A stretch of DNA of 64,000 nucleotides, taken from contig JAOABQ010000048.1 of assembly GCA_026418275.1 (NCBI GenBank), positions 98,358 to 162,357 on the forward strand, written 5' to 3'. The notes below the pieces were generated by a model. It was not told the origin of the DNA, did not search any database, and saw only the letters and a program-made list of their open reading frames with translations. The DNA comes from Clostridia bacterium (GTDB taxonomy: Bacteria; Bacillota; Clostridia; Acetivibrionales; DSM-2933). Below, piece by piece: positions 1 through 7,823 of the stretch (position 1 is its first letter; every line of letters starts with the position of its first letter). The position numbers and the translations under genes are program-made.

Positions 1-1899
1 CATATCCAGAATGGTCCTTGAGTCTACCTGGGATGAAACGGCAAAGGAAATTCTTGAAGGAATATTGGCCTTGATTACCCCTGTAATAACATCTACAGAA
101 GGCCGCTGTGTGGCAATAACCAAATACATCCCTGCCGCCCTTGCCATTTGGGCAAGTCTGCAAATAGCATCCTCCACGTCATTGGGAGCTACCATCATCA
201 AATCTGCAAGCTCATCAATGATGATAACAATCTGCGGGAGTGTCTCGGTTCCCCCCTGCTCCTTCACCATTGCGTTGTATCCCCCAAGATCTCTAACCCC
301 TTTGTCTGCAAAGAGCTTGTAGCGGTTGACCATTTCCTGTACAGCCCAGTTGAGAGCGCCTGCCGCTTTTCTAGGGTCGGTTACAACAGGGATTAGCAGA
401 TGGGGAATCCCATTGTAAATTCCCAATTCAACCACTTTAGGGTCTACCATTAATAGTTTAACGTCATTGGGTGAGGATTTAAAAAGCAAACTGATAATCA
501 AACTATTGATGCATACACTTTTTCCTGAGCCCGTAGCACCGGCAACCAGCATGTGGGGCATTCTACCGATATCTGCAATTACATTATTTCCCGAAATGTC
601 CTTCCCAACAGCAAAAGCAAGATTGGAAGGAAACTGAACAAAATCCGCCGTCTCCAGTACATCCCTTAAAAACACCGGAATGACTTCCTTATTGGGCACC
701 TCAATACCGATTGCAGCTTTCCCCGGGATGGGGGCTTCTATTCTCACCCCGGATGCGGCAAGATTGAGTGAAATATCATCCGCAAGATTTACAATCTTGC
801 TTACCTTCACACCGGGGCTGGGCTGCAGTTCGTAACGGGTAACAGCAGGCCCGCGGCTGATGTTGATTACCTTTGCATCTACCCCGAAGCTTAAAAGGGT
901 TTCTTCCAGTTTTTTGGCTACTTCTATCGCACTGTTTTTCGCGTTTTTTAAGTTTTTACCATCTTCAGAGTTATTGTTTAAAAGATCAAAGGGCGGGAAA
1001 TGATAAGCAATATCCTGTCTTTCCTGAAGTGCGATTTCCATATTCACACTTTCCTTTATTTGCTTCAAATCATTTTCCTTTGTTTTCTTGATATCGTTTA
1101 CAATAAGCTGTACAGGCTCTTCCTCGGCCTTATGTTCCACTTCATATGGGGACTTTTCATTCTTCCCCTTTATATCTCTTGTATTTTTTTCAGCATTGAA
1201 ATCAATCACTTTGGGCTTTGCCTTTGAATCACTTCCACCAGAAAGTGCATTTCCATCTCCAAAGCCCACCACCTGAGGCTCTTCGTCTATAGATTCCTTT
1301 TTCTTAAACAACCCGGAAGCCAAGCCGGCTAGAAACGCCTTAACCTTCCTGAGAATCTCTGCAATAGAAATATCGGTGATCATAATAACCACGATTAAGG
1401 CCAGGGTGGTTAAGATAATGATGGTACCCAAAACTTGAAATAATGCCAAAAAGGGCAAACTTATGATTCCTCCCAGGATTCCGCCTCCGTCTAAGCCCTG
1501 CCCGTCAGTATAGAATTTACCCACACTGTTAAAGAATGAACGGTTTTCATATTCTTTTGCGTCGTACCCTCCTGTTTGGATTAACGCTGAAATAAATAAA
1601 ATCAGTATGAATGTGTATAAAACCTTTTTGTTGAATTTTTCTCCATTTCTTTTAAAAAGCATAAAGATCCCATATATAAAAACAATGGGTGGTATGACAT
1701 AGCCCGGAGGCCCTATAATACCGAGAAGCAGTTCCTTCATGAAACTGCCGAATACGCCGATGGAACTTTCCAGATAAAAACTGAGGCACAAAAGGATTCC
1801 AAAAACAACTACCACCAAAGCAATGATCTCATGATTTAATTTGGAAATGCCTTTTTCCTTTTCAACTAACTTTTTCTTTTGTATTTTTTTGACCCTCAC
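1..1899 (-). CDS. spoIIIE: DNA translocase SpoIIIE/FtsK (3' part beyond window)
   Basis: ATP-driven DNA pump that moves chromosome through the septum, in sporulation (SpoIIIE) or division (FtsK). I translated the minus strand from a GTG at 1899, preceded by AAGGGGTG at good spacing; 633 codons are in the window and the frame is still open at base 1. The N-terminus has about four hydrophobic membrane segments (roughly residues 20-170), then a charged linker, then the motor. Walker A GATGSGKS is at residues 454-461, and a Walker B-like hydrophobic strand ending in DELADLM is near residue 560. The reading frame reaches SRTILDM, so the rest of the motor and the gamma DNA-reading domain lie off the left edge. 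The order tepA-ylzJ-spoIIIE matches Bacillus subtilis, which favours SpoIIIE over a second FtsK. A hairpin terminator lies just upstream, so this gene may be expressed partly on its own. Confidence 0.95.
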   Translation of the reverse strand, partial: MRVKKIQKKKLVEKEKGISKLNHEIIALVVVVFGILLCLSFYLESSIGVFGSFMKELLLGIIGPPGYVIPPIVFIYGIFMLFKRNGEKFNKKVLYTFILILFISALIQTGGYDAKEYENRSFFNSVGKFYTDGQGLDGGGILGGIISLPFLALFQVLGTIIILTTLALIVVIMITDISIAEILRKVKAFLAGLASGLFKKKESIDEEPQVVGFGDGNALSGGSDSKAKPKVIDFNAEKNTRDIKGKNEKSPYEVEHKAEEEPVQLIVNDIKKTKENDLKQIKESVNMEIALQERQDIAYHFPPFDLLNNNSEDGKNLKNAKNSAIEVAKKLEETLLSFGVDAKVINISRGPAVTRYELQPSPGVKVSKIVNLADDISLNLAASGVRIEAPIPGKAAIGIEVPNKEVIPVFLRDVLETADFVQFPSNLAFAVGKDISGNNVIADIGRMPHMLVAGATGSGKSVCINSLIISLLFKSSPNDVKLLMVDPKVVELGIYNGIPHLLIPVVTDPRKAAGALNWAVQEMVNRYKLFADKGVRDLGGYNAMVKEQGGTETLPQIVIIIDELADLMMVAPNDVEDAICRLAQMARAAGMYLVIATQRPSVDVITGVIKANIPSRISFAVSSQVDSRTILDM

Positions 1900-1920
1900 T
1901 TTTTTCACCCCTTAAGACAA

Positions 1921-1952
1921 AGCAAAAAGGTTAGTAATCTCATACTAACCTT
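1921..1952 (-). terminator. Intrinsic terminator/attenuator between ylzJ and spoIIIE
   Basis: A perfect 10-bp stem (AAGGTTAGTA at 1927-1936, TACTAACCTT at 1943-1952) with a 6-nt loop. Read on the minus strand it is followed by TTTTTGCTTT. It sits after the ylzJ stop (2053) and about 20 nt before the spoIIIE start, so it should end or attenuate tepA-ylzJ transcription before spoIIIE. Confidence 0.75.
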
Positions 1953-2052
1953 GAGTATATAAACTAATATATCATAATTTATTTTTATTGACTATATGGC
2001 AATATTACTGATTTTCTTGTTTTATTATGGAAAATCGAACTAAAAACTTTAT

Positions 2053-2280
2053 TTAACTTCCTATTTTTCCCTTAATTACGGTTCCAGGCATAAGCTGAGG
2101 ATTCATATACGCTTTCAAGGAAGTACTGATCACTCTCTGAATTACATATTCATTATTGGATAGGGGCATTACCTCCACTTTTTCACCCATATAATCCATT
2201 TCCAAAAAACCGGATTGTGATTCGCGGGGATGTCCTTCTGCAAACACTGCTTCCATGGGCATAATTGTGTAAAGTATCAC
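2053..2280 (-). CDS. ylzJ: YlzJ-like protein
   Basis: A 75-residue protein of unknown function, recognised mainly by position and by the YlzJ-like pattern: an N-terminal MILYTIMP segment, a central [16 protein letters not shown] stretch, and a Pro/Gly-rich end (NPQLMPGT). It overlaps the tepA stop by 4 bp (ATGA), so it is probably translationally coupled to tepA. B. subtilis has the same tepA-ylzJ-spoIIIE order. No signal peptide or catalytic motif is visible. The family is small and uncharacterised; I assign the family, not a biochemical role. Confidence 0.8.
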   Translation of the reverse strand: MILYTIMPMEAVFAEGHPRESQSGFLEMDYMGEKVEVMPLSNNEYVIQRVISTSLKAYMNPQLMPGTVIKGKIGS

Positions 2281-3047
2281 TGTAAGTTCACACTCTCCCT
2301 ATTGGCTAAGTTATTTTTTTCCCTTGCTTCCTTAATAAGTTCATATAGTTTCTTAAGGGCATCCGATAAACCGCCTAAATCATTTATGAGACCATTTTTT
2401 ACCGCTTCCTCGCCAAAAAGCACCGTCCCTACATCATTAGCCAATTCACCGGTTTTCAGCATCAATTCCCTAAACCGTTCCTTGGTGATGCCGGAATTCT
2501 TTGAAACAAATTGTACAACCCTCTCCTGCATTTTGTCAAAGTATTCATAGGTCTGGGGCACCCCGATAATCATCCCGTTAAGTCTTATGGGATGGATGGT
2601 CATGGTTGCGGAAGGTGCTATAAAGGAAAAGTCGGTGGAAACCGCCATCGGTACACCGATACTGTGACCTCCGCCCAAAACCAGTGAAACCGTAGGTTTT
2701 GACATACTGGCAATCATTTCGGCAATGGCAAGTCCCGCTTCCACATCTCCGCCTACCGTATTTAATATGAGTAAAAGCCCATCAATTTCATTGTTTTCTT
2801 CAATGGCTACCAATTGAGGTATCACATGCTCGTATTTGGTAGTTTTATTCTGGGGCGGCAGTACCATATGCCCTTCGATCTGACCGATTATGGTCAAGCA
2901 GTGAATATTCCCCTTGGGATTTGAAATCGCAGCATTTCCGAGTTCCTTAATCCCTTCTAAGTTCTCCGAGGCTTTTTTATCCTTTGTATCTAGAGGTTCC
3001 TCATCTACATGTACTTTTCCAAATGTAACCTTACTTTCTTCGCTCAA
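2277..3047 (-). CDS. tepA: ClpP-family serine protease TepA (translocation-enhancing protein)
   Basis: A 256-residue ClpP/crotonase-fold protein. In B. subtilis the TepA/YmfB family has been linked to protein export and spore outgrowth; the substrate here is unknown. The nucleophile is Ser129 in GGGHSIG and the likely general base is His152 in TIHPIR, at close to the usual ClpP spacing. The strand [19 protein letters not shown] is the classical ClpP substrate-groove and oxyanion region. A charged leader of about 45 residues precedes the core and no signal peptide is seen. The start is TTG at 3047, with AAGGA about 10 nt upstream. It is first in the tepA-ylzJ pair and transcribed divergently from the GGDEF gene. 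Confidence 0.9.
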   Translation of the reverse strand: MSEESKVTFGKVHVDEEPLDTKDKKASENLEGIKELGNAAISNPKGNIHCLTIIGQIEGHMVLPPQNKTTKYEHVIPQLVAIEENNEIDGLLLILNTVGGDVEAGLAIAEMIASMSKPTVSLVLGGGHSIGVPMAVSTDFSFIAPSATMTIHPIRLNGMIIGVPQTYEYFDKMQERVVQFVSKNSGITKERFRELMLKTGELANDVGTVLFGEEAVKNGLINDLGGLSDALKKLYELIKEAREKNNLANRESVNLQ

Positions 3048-3392
3048 TTTATCACGTCCTTCTTTTTTTCACACTATTAGTATTATTAATGGGAAACCAA
3101 TTATACATAGCAAAATTATGGATATTTCAGAAAATGAGTTCTGGATTTGATTTATGTTTGTTTTTTTTATGATTTGTTTATTCTATTTACAAACAATGTA
3201 TAAAAAGTATATAATTTATATGGTAACCTTTGTCGTTCTTTTTTATTGATAATGAACGCGAAATTTCCTTTATATTCGTTCTTTTCGCGTTTCAAAATCC
3301 TTGATTTCAATCACGATAATTTGTTTTCCTATATTAAAAGATTATAGGGATCGATATTTATAAAATAAAATATTTAAGGGGTAGTATAGCCC
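3048..3392. other. Divergent intergenic region tepA / GGDEF gene
   Basis: 345 bp of AT-rich DNA between two divergent genes. It must hold the tepA promoter (minus strand; a TATAAT lies near 3100 but has no convincing -35) and the promoter of the sensor-GGDEF gene (plus strand, annotated separately). I see no RNA gene or small reading frame with a credible ribosome binding site. Confidence 0.6.
3186..3215 (+). promoter_or_regulatory. Candidate sigma-A promoter of the sensor-GGDEF gene
   Basis: TTTACA (3186-3191), an 18-bp spacer and TATAAT (3210-3215) on the plus strand. This would give a leader of about 170 nt before the ATG at 3393. The -10 box is consensus and the -35 matches 5 of 6 positions of TTGACA. 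Confidence 0.5.
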
Positions 3393-5693
3393 ATGCCAGA
3401 GGTGCAAAATCAAAAAAAACTATCAATTGGTTTAATTTTGGACAGGCTTGAGGAAACATATCAAGCACTATTTTGGCCTGGCGTTGCCGATTTTGCAAAA
3501 AGAAACAATATACAATTAAAGATATTTGTAGGAACCTCTCTTGGAAGAATTACAAACTATAGCAATAACTATGATATGCTGGAAAATATCATTTCAGAAA
3601 ATAATGTAGACGGACTCATCATCATGACCGGTGTCATGGGATTTTACTATACCAAGAAAGATATTGTGAAATTCTGCGATCAATTCCGTCCCTTGCCTAT
3701 TGTCAGCGTCGCTTTGGAACTGGACGGATTCACCAATATCCTATCCGATAACAAAGCCGGAATACGGGAAATCATGACCCATTTGATTGAAGTTCATTCT
3801 TGCAGAAAGCTTGCATTTATATGCGGTCCTACCGGACATGATGAAGCCGAGGAACGCTTTCGGGCATATAAAGACATGTTGGCTTATTATCATATTCCTT
3901 TTAATGAAAATCTTATCGCTCCAGGGTGTTTTACCATACAATCGGGAATCGACGGAGTTAAACTCATCATTGATGAAAGAAAAGAATTGCCCGATGCTGT
4001 CCTTTGCGTGGATGACGAAACAGCCATCGGAGCGTTAAAAGCGCTAAAGGCACTAGGACTTCGGGTTCCCCAGGATATATTTTTAACAGGTTTTGACGAT
4101 ACGGAAGATGCTTTTATTACCATCCCCCCTTTAACCACAGTGAAACAACAATTTTATGAACAAGGTCAAACAGCCATTGACTATCTCACCAAAATCATAC
4201 GCAATCAATATTCACAGGAAAATATATACCTTCCCACCCGGCTTGTAATTAGAGAGTCCTGCGGTTGTTTTTCCAACTTTCTTGATAACCCGGGCAACTC
4301 TACGGATGCACTCTCTTTAAAACAAGACTCTTTATCCTTTGAAGAATTCCGGCGAAAAACCGTTGCCATCATTGTTCATGAATTTATAAGTTCTTCCGTA
4401 GACCGAATAACAGTCACTCATTGGCTAAACGAACTAATATCTTCACTCTTTACATATTTTGAGGATGAAACACAAGAGGACACTTTTATCAATCAGTATA
4501 ACGACATTTTAATGCGTTCTATCGAATATGGAGACCTTTCTGCCTGGAATAATGTTCTTGCCTCCATCCGTAGCAACGTTCTGGCCTATTTTTCTTCAAA
4601 ATATAACCGTTTTCAAATTGAGTACATTTTTCAAAAGTGCAGAAACCTTTTGGATAATCTGAGTATGCGCTATCACACCCCCAACAGGGAAATGATCCGG
4701 CAGAAGACATGGACCCTAAGAGAGGTTATTCAAAGCCTGGTGGCTACCTTCAATCAGAAAACCCTTCTTGATGTACTTGAGAAAAGTCTCACAAAGCTCA
4801 ATGTCCCAACCTGTTTTGTGGTACTATACGATACCATCGTTTTAAAACAGGATTTGCCCAGCAAAAAGCTGCCCAATACCTCCAAGCTGATTTTTGCATA
4901 CAGCCAGAACACAAGAATTGACCTTAATCAAACCGAAATCGTATTCCCAACCCAAGAACTCCTGCCTAAATTTTTTATGGAAAAGTACAGCTCTTCCCTT
5001 ACCATTTTTATGCCCCTGTTTTTTGATGAGGAACATTTGGGATTTATCCTCTTTGAACCTGGAGATGCAGATAATATGATCTATGAAAACCTGCGCTTTC
5101 ACATCAGCAGTGGTATCAAGGGAGCTTTATTATTTCAGGAGACAAAACAGACAGAATCCGAGTTGGTGATTACCCTTCAAAAACTGGCTGCCCTCAATGA
5201 TGAGCTAAAGACACTCTCCATCCGGGACGAATTAACCGGGCTTTATAACCGGCGGGGTTTTTTCGAAAATGCTCAAAAGCATTATCATGCTGCGAACAAT
5301 GAAAGATCAGAGTTTATTTTATTCTTTGTGGATCTGGATCACCTTAAGATGATTAATGATACTTTCGGGCATTCGGAAGGAGATTTTGCCATTTTTCAAA
5401 CAGCTCAAATTTTAAAGGATACCTTCCAAAAGACGGATATCCTCGCAAGAATCGGAGGGGATGAATTTACCGTTTTAGTGAGAAATTTAGGCAATCAATA
5501 TTTGGACAACCTCATTGGGCGTCTTAAAGAAAACATAGAAAAATGCAATCTAAGCCTGCAAAAACCTTACACCCTTTCTCTAAGCTTTGGTGTCCAGGTT
5601 TATGATCCCAACAGCGGCTTTACCTTTGAAGAAGTGGTTCATCATGCTGATAAAAAGCTTTACGAGGAAAAGAGACAAAAAAAAAGTGGCTAG
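3393..5693 (+). CDS. Soluble LacI-type ligand-binding domain fused to a GGDEF diguanylate cyclase
   Basis: A 766-residue predicted cytoplasmic c-di-GMP synthase (2 GTP to c-di-GMP). Residues about 10-290 resemble the sugar-binding half of LacI/GalR regulators (periplasmic-binding-protein fold; VDGLIIMTGVM, VLCVDDETAIGALKAL, IFLTGFDD), but there is no N-terminal helix-turn-helix, signal peptide or membrane segment. Residues about 300-440 are mixed helical, about 440-600 look GAF-like, then a coiled coil leads into the GGDEF domain (DELTGLYNRRGF; GGDEF at 688-692). The active-site motif is intact. The usual inhibitory RxxD site upstream is QKTD here (679-682), so product inhibition may be weak. 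The ATG has AAGGGG upstream at slightly long spacing. The gene converges on tag with a 7-bp gap. The ligand is unknown; a sugar is inferred from the fold. Confidence 0.85.
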   Translation: MPEVQNQKKLSIGLILDRLEETYQALFWPGVADFAKRNNIQLKIFVGTSLGRITNYSNNYDMLENIISENNVDGLIIMTGVMGFYYTKKDIVKFCDQFRPLPIVSVALELDGFTNILSDNKAGIREIMTHLIEVHSCRKLAFICGPTGHDEAEERFRAYKDMLAYYHIPFNENLIAPGCFTIQSGIDGVKLIIDERKELPDAVLCVDDETAIGALKALKALGLRVPQDIFLTGFDDTEDAFITIPPLTTVKQQFYEQGQTAIDYLTKIIRNQYSQENIYLPTRLVIRESCGCFSNFLDNPGNSTDALSLKQDSLSFEEFRRKTVAIIVHEFISSSVDRITVTHWLNELISSLFTYFEDETQEDTFINQYNDILMRSIEYGDLSAWNNVLASIRSNVLAYFSSKYNRFQIEYIFQKCRNLLDNLSMRYHTPNREMIRQKTWTLREVIQSLVATFNQKTLLDVLEKSLTKLNVPTCFVVLYDTIVLKQDLPSKKLPNTSKLIFAYSQNTRIDLNQTEIVFPTQELLPKFFMEKYSSSLTIFMPLFFDEEHLGFILFEPGDADNMIYENLRFHISSGIKGALLFQETKQTESELVITLQKLAALNDELKTLSIRDELTGLYNRRGFFENAQKHYHAANNERSEFILFFVDLDHLKMINDTFGHSEGDFAIFQTAQILKDTFQKTDILARIGGDEFTVLVRNLGNQYLDNLIGRLKENIEKCNLSLQKPYTLSLSFGVQVYDPNSGFTFEEVVHHADKKLYEEKRQKKSG

Positions 5694-5700
5694 CACTTTC

Positions 5701-6264
5701 TCATCCACTTCTTTTCCAGCAGTCCACCAAATGATCATCAACCATTCCTACCGCTTGCATAAACGCATAACAGATGGTAGAACCGACAAACCGAAAACCC
5801 TTTTTTTGCAGTTCCTTACTTATTTTATCCGAAAGAGCAGTTTTAGCCGGTATCTCCGAAAGGCTTCTCCAAGTGTTCACAATAGGTTTTCCTTCAACAA
5901 ATGCCCATAAATAGGTATCCAAGCTTCCGAATTCTTCACAAACTTTAAGGTATGCCTTCGCATTTTCGATAACAGCATTGATTTTAAGCTTGTTTCGAAT
6001 AATGCCCGGATTTTGTAAAAGTGCATTCACTTTTTCCTGGTCATAACGTACAATTTTTTCTACATCCCAACCGTCAAAGGCTTTTTTATAATTTTCCCGC
6101 TTCGAAAGCACCGTATACCAGCTAAGGCCGGCCTGAGCACCTTCTAAGTTAAGCATTTCAAAAAGCCTCCGGTCATCATTGAGGGGTACACCCCATTCAA
6201 AGTCATGATAATGCATATATAATTTGTCTTTTAAGCACCATCCACAGCGTTTTAAAGGTTCCAT
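5701..6264 (-). CDS. tag: DNA-3-methyladenine glycosylase I
   Basis: Base-excision repair enzyme that removes 3-methyladenine from alkylated DNA. The open frame extends upstream to 6330, but the family N-terminus (RCGWC followed by YHDFEWGVP) fits the ATG at 6264, giving 187 residues, the normal length. Zinc ligands of the Tag family are visible: Cys7, His20, and a C-terminal HxxxC in DDHLVDCWK. The catalytic region LEGAQAGLSW is present. It converges with the GGDEF gene and is transcribed from a good promoter at 6460-6488 with a leader of about 190 nt. Nothing links it to the adjacent biosynthetic cluster. Confidence 0.93.
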   Translation of the reverse strand: MEPLKRCGWCLKDKLYMHYHDFEWGVPLNDDRRLFEMLNLEGAQAGLSWYTVLSKRENYKKAFDGWDVEKIVRYDQEKVNALLQNPGIIRNKLKINAVIENAKAYLKVCEEFGSLDTYLWAFVEGKPIVNTWRSLSEIPAKTALSDKISKELQKKGFRFVGSTICYAFMQAVGMVDDHLVDCWKRSG

Positions 6265-6459
6265 GGACCTCACCGTCCTTTCCCGAAAACTTTTAGAGAA
6301 TATTATCGTTCCCCTTAATAGGCTGAACATTGTGCAAACCGCTTTATCCTAACCCGGAATAAACTCCGGTTTATAATATACATCTTAACCTAAATTCTTT
6401 ACCTTAGGCCAAAAATCCTTCATGGGAATTTTTTCCCCCTATAATAGAATTTTTATTGC

Positions 6460-6488
6460 ATTTTATCATGCGGTTTTTCACAAGTCAA
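6460..6488 (-). promoter_or_regulatory. Sigma-A type promoter for tag
   Basis: On the minus strand: TTGACT (6488-6483), an exact 17-bp spacer, and TAAAAT (6465-6460). Both boxes are one mismatch from consensus. It drives transcription toward tag. Confidence 0.6.
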
Positions 6489-6504
6489 TTGATATGTCTA
6501 TTCC

Positions 6505-6529
6505 TGTCTGATGACACAAACATATCTCC
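6505..6529 (+). repeat. Left copy of a 25-bp inverted repeat bracketing the NRPS-PKS cluster
   Basis: The sequence begins TGTCTGATGACACAAACATA. Its reverse complement recurs at 30248-30272 with one mismatch in 25. The two copies face opposite ways and enclose the 23.7 kb that contains the whole biosynthetic cluster. I found no third copy in the window. It may be an element end, the scar of an inversion or insertion, or a shared regulatory site. Confidence 0.7.
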
Positions 6530-6565
6530 TTGAATAAAATGAAAAACACTGTATTTCGGACAGGT

Positions 6566-6613
6566 ATGGGGATAACTTGGTGTTCTGAAGCTGTGACACC
6601 AAGTTATCTCCAT
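6566..6613. repeat. 18-bp hairpin downstream of the cluster's last gene
   Basis: Arms 6566-6583 and 6596-6613 (core GATAACTTGGTGT / ACACCAAGTTATC) pair over 18 positions with one G-U in plus-strand RNA and a 12-nt loop. No U-run follows immediately on either strand, so it is not a classical intrinsic terminator. It could still be the 3' end structure of the biosynthetic transcript. Confidence 0.55.
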
Positions 6614-6680
6614 GCTATTAATGAATCTCAAACGCAGCAAGTGTTAATCTCTTGCGTCTAATATATTCTTAAAAGGGATA

Positions 6681-7811
6681 CTAGGCCAAAAAATCAGTTA
6701 TCAAAGAACAAGCTTTTTCAACTCCATTTTCCGACTGGATCCTTTTACTTATCTCTTCTGCGGCTTTTTTATAGCGTGTATTCTCTATAACCTCCCTTAA
6801 AGCAAACTCTAATTTTGAAGCTGTCAATTCACGGTATGGAATGATCGGCCCAATGCAGTGCAGATCCTTCACTTTATCGGCAATTATAAATTGATCATTG
6901 CAATGAGGAATTATAATCGCGGGGGTACCTGAATAAAGAGATGCCGCAGTAGTACCTGCACCACCATGGTGTACTACACAGGCTGCCCTGGGAAAAAGCC
7001 ATCTATGGGGAGCATAATCGCATGAATAGATATGCTCTGAGAAAGCTAAATCTTTTCCAAGTCCGGACCATCCATATTGGATGACCGCCCGGTAACCTGC
7101 ATTACGGATTGCTCTTTCAAACAATTCGGATAGCTCTCTGGGATTTTGGTGTTTCGTACTTCCAAGAGTTATTACTACAGGAGGCGCACCGGATTCAATA
7201 AAGCTTACGAGTCCAGGCTTAGGCTGAGTTTCTTCTTCTACAAAGAAAAATCCTGTAACATGCTGATTGGGATATTTTTCAATAGTATCTGCCAGGAGCT
7301 CCCTGCTTATTGCATTCAATATCAGATGCTTTTTTATTTCATTATTTGCGGGTCTATCCGACGGCAGTGAGTTAGCCCCAAATACATTTATTGACGGATC
7401 CTCAAAACCGGGATAAGAGACACGAATTGAAATAATCGGTATTCCCGTCTTCTCGTGTATGATCGGCAGAAAGGGTGTATTGTATAATCCGATTAAAGCA
7501 TCTGCTCTGCGGCATAACGAACGTAACTTTTGTATAATTTGAGGCGCTATCTCTGCCAAGAACTTATTCCTCTTTAGAATATCCTTTTGTGTTAAATTTC
7601 CTTCCGTCATGAGTACTTGATAATGAAGTACCGTTTCTTGCATATCCGGGCCTAGCTGAACTGATTCAAATCCATGCTGCATAGGCAGGGGAGCCAAATG
7701 ATTGGGAAGTGCGAAAACAACCTCATGGCCTTGCTTTCGTAATCCTATTGCAAGCGCAATATACGGAAACACATCACCAAGAGAACCGGAACTTGCCATG
7801 ATAAATTTCAT
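6681..7811 (-). CDS. GT1-family (MGT/UGT-like) glycosyltransferase
   Basis: A 376-residue GT-B glycosyltransferase that probably transfers a nucleotide-activated sugar to a small-molecule acceptor. The N-terminus MASSGSLGDVFPYIALAIGL is typical of sterol, rhamnolipid and macrolide glucosyltransferases. The C-terminal nucleotide-sugar signature is clear: HHGGAGTT starting at His281, then SGTPAIIIPHCNDQ. There is no signal peptide, so it should act in the cytosol. The ATG follows AAAGGAGATATAA, an excellent ribosome binding site, 12 bp after the acylase stop. It is the last gene of the biosynthetic operon, so the cluster product or an intermediate is the likely acceptor. Sugar and acceptor cannot be read from sequence. 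Confidence 0.88.
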   Translation of the reverse strand: MKFIMASSGSLGDVFPYIALAIGLRKQGHEVVFALPNHLAPLPMQHGFESVQLGPDMQETVLHYQVLMTEGNLTQKDILKRNKFLAEIAPQIIQKLRSLCRRADALIGLYNTPFLPIIHEKTGIPIISIRVSYPGFEDPSINVFGANSLPSDRPANNEIKKHLILNAISRELLADTIEKYPNQHVTGFFFVEEETQPKPGLVSFIESGAPPVVITLGSTKHQNPRELSELFERAIRNAGYRAVIQYGWSGLGKDLAFSEHIYSCDYAPHRWLFPRAACVVHHGGAGTTAASLYSGTPAIIIPHCNDQFIIADKVKDLHCIGPIIPYRELTASKLEFALREVIENTRYKKAAEEISKRIQSENGVEKACSLITDFLA

Positions 7812-7823
7812 TTATATCTCCTT

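Larger units (their letters stand above)
6265..6680. other. Intergenic region between tag and the GT1 gene
   Basis: About 415 bp. It holds the minus-strand tag promoter (6460-6488), the left copy of the 25-bp repeat that brackets the biosynthetic cluster (6505-6529), and an 18-bp hairpin (6566-6613) downstream of the cluster's last gene. A weak CCGGA/TCCGG hairpin lies in the tag leader near 6356-6372. No gene is seen. Confidence 0.6.

Noticed and set aside
11..1276. Several short plus-strand frames at the left edge
   Set aside because: They are antisense to spoIIIE, whose minus-strand translation gives clear FtsK/SpoIIIE motifs.
6505..6529. 25-bp repeat considered as Tn3 terminal inverted repeat
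   Set aside because: It does not begin with the GGGG-type end usual for Tn3-family 38-bp repeats, so it is reported only as a repeat of unknown nature.
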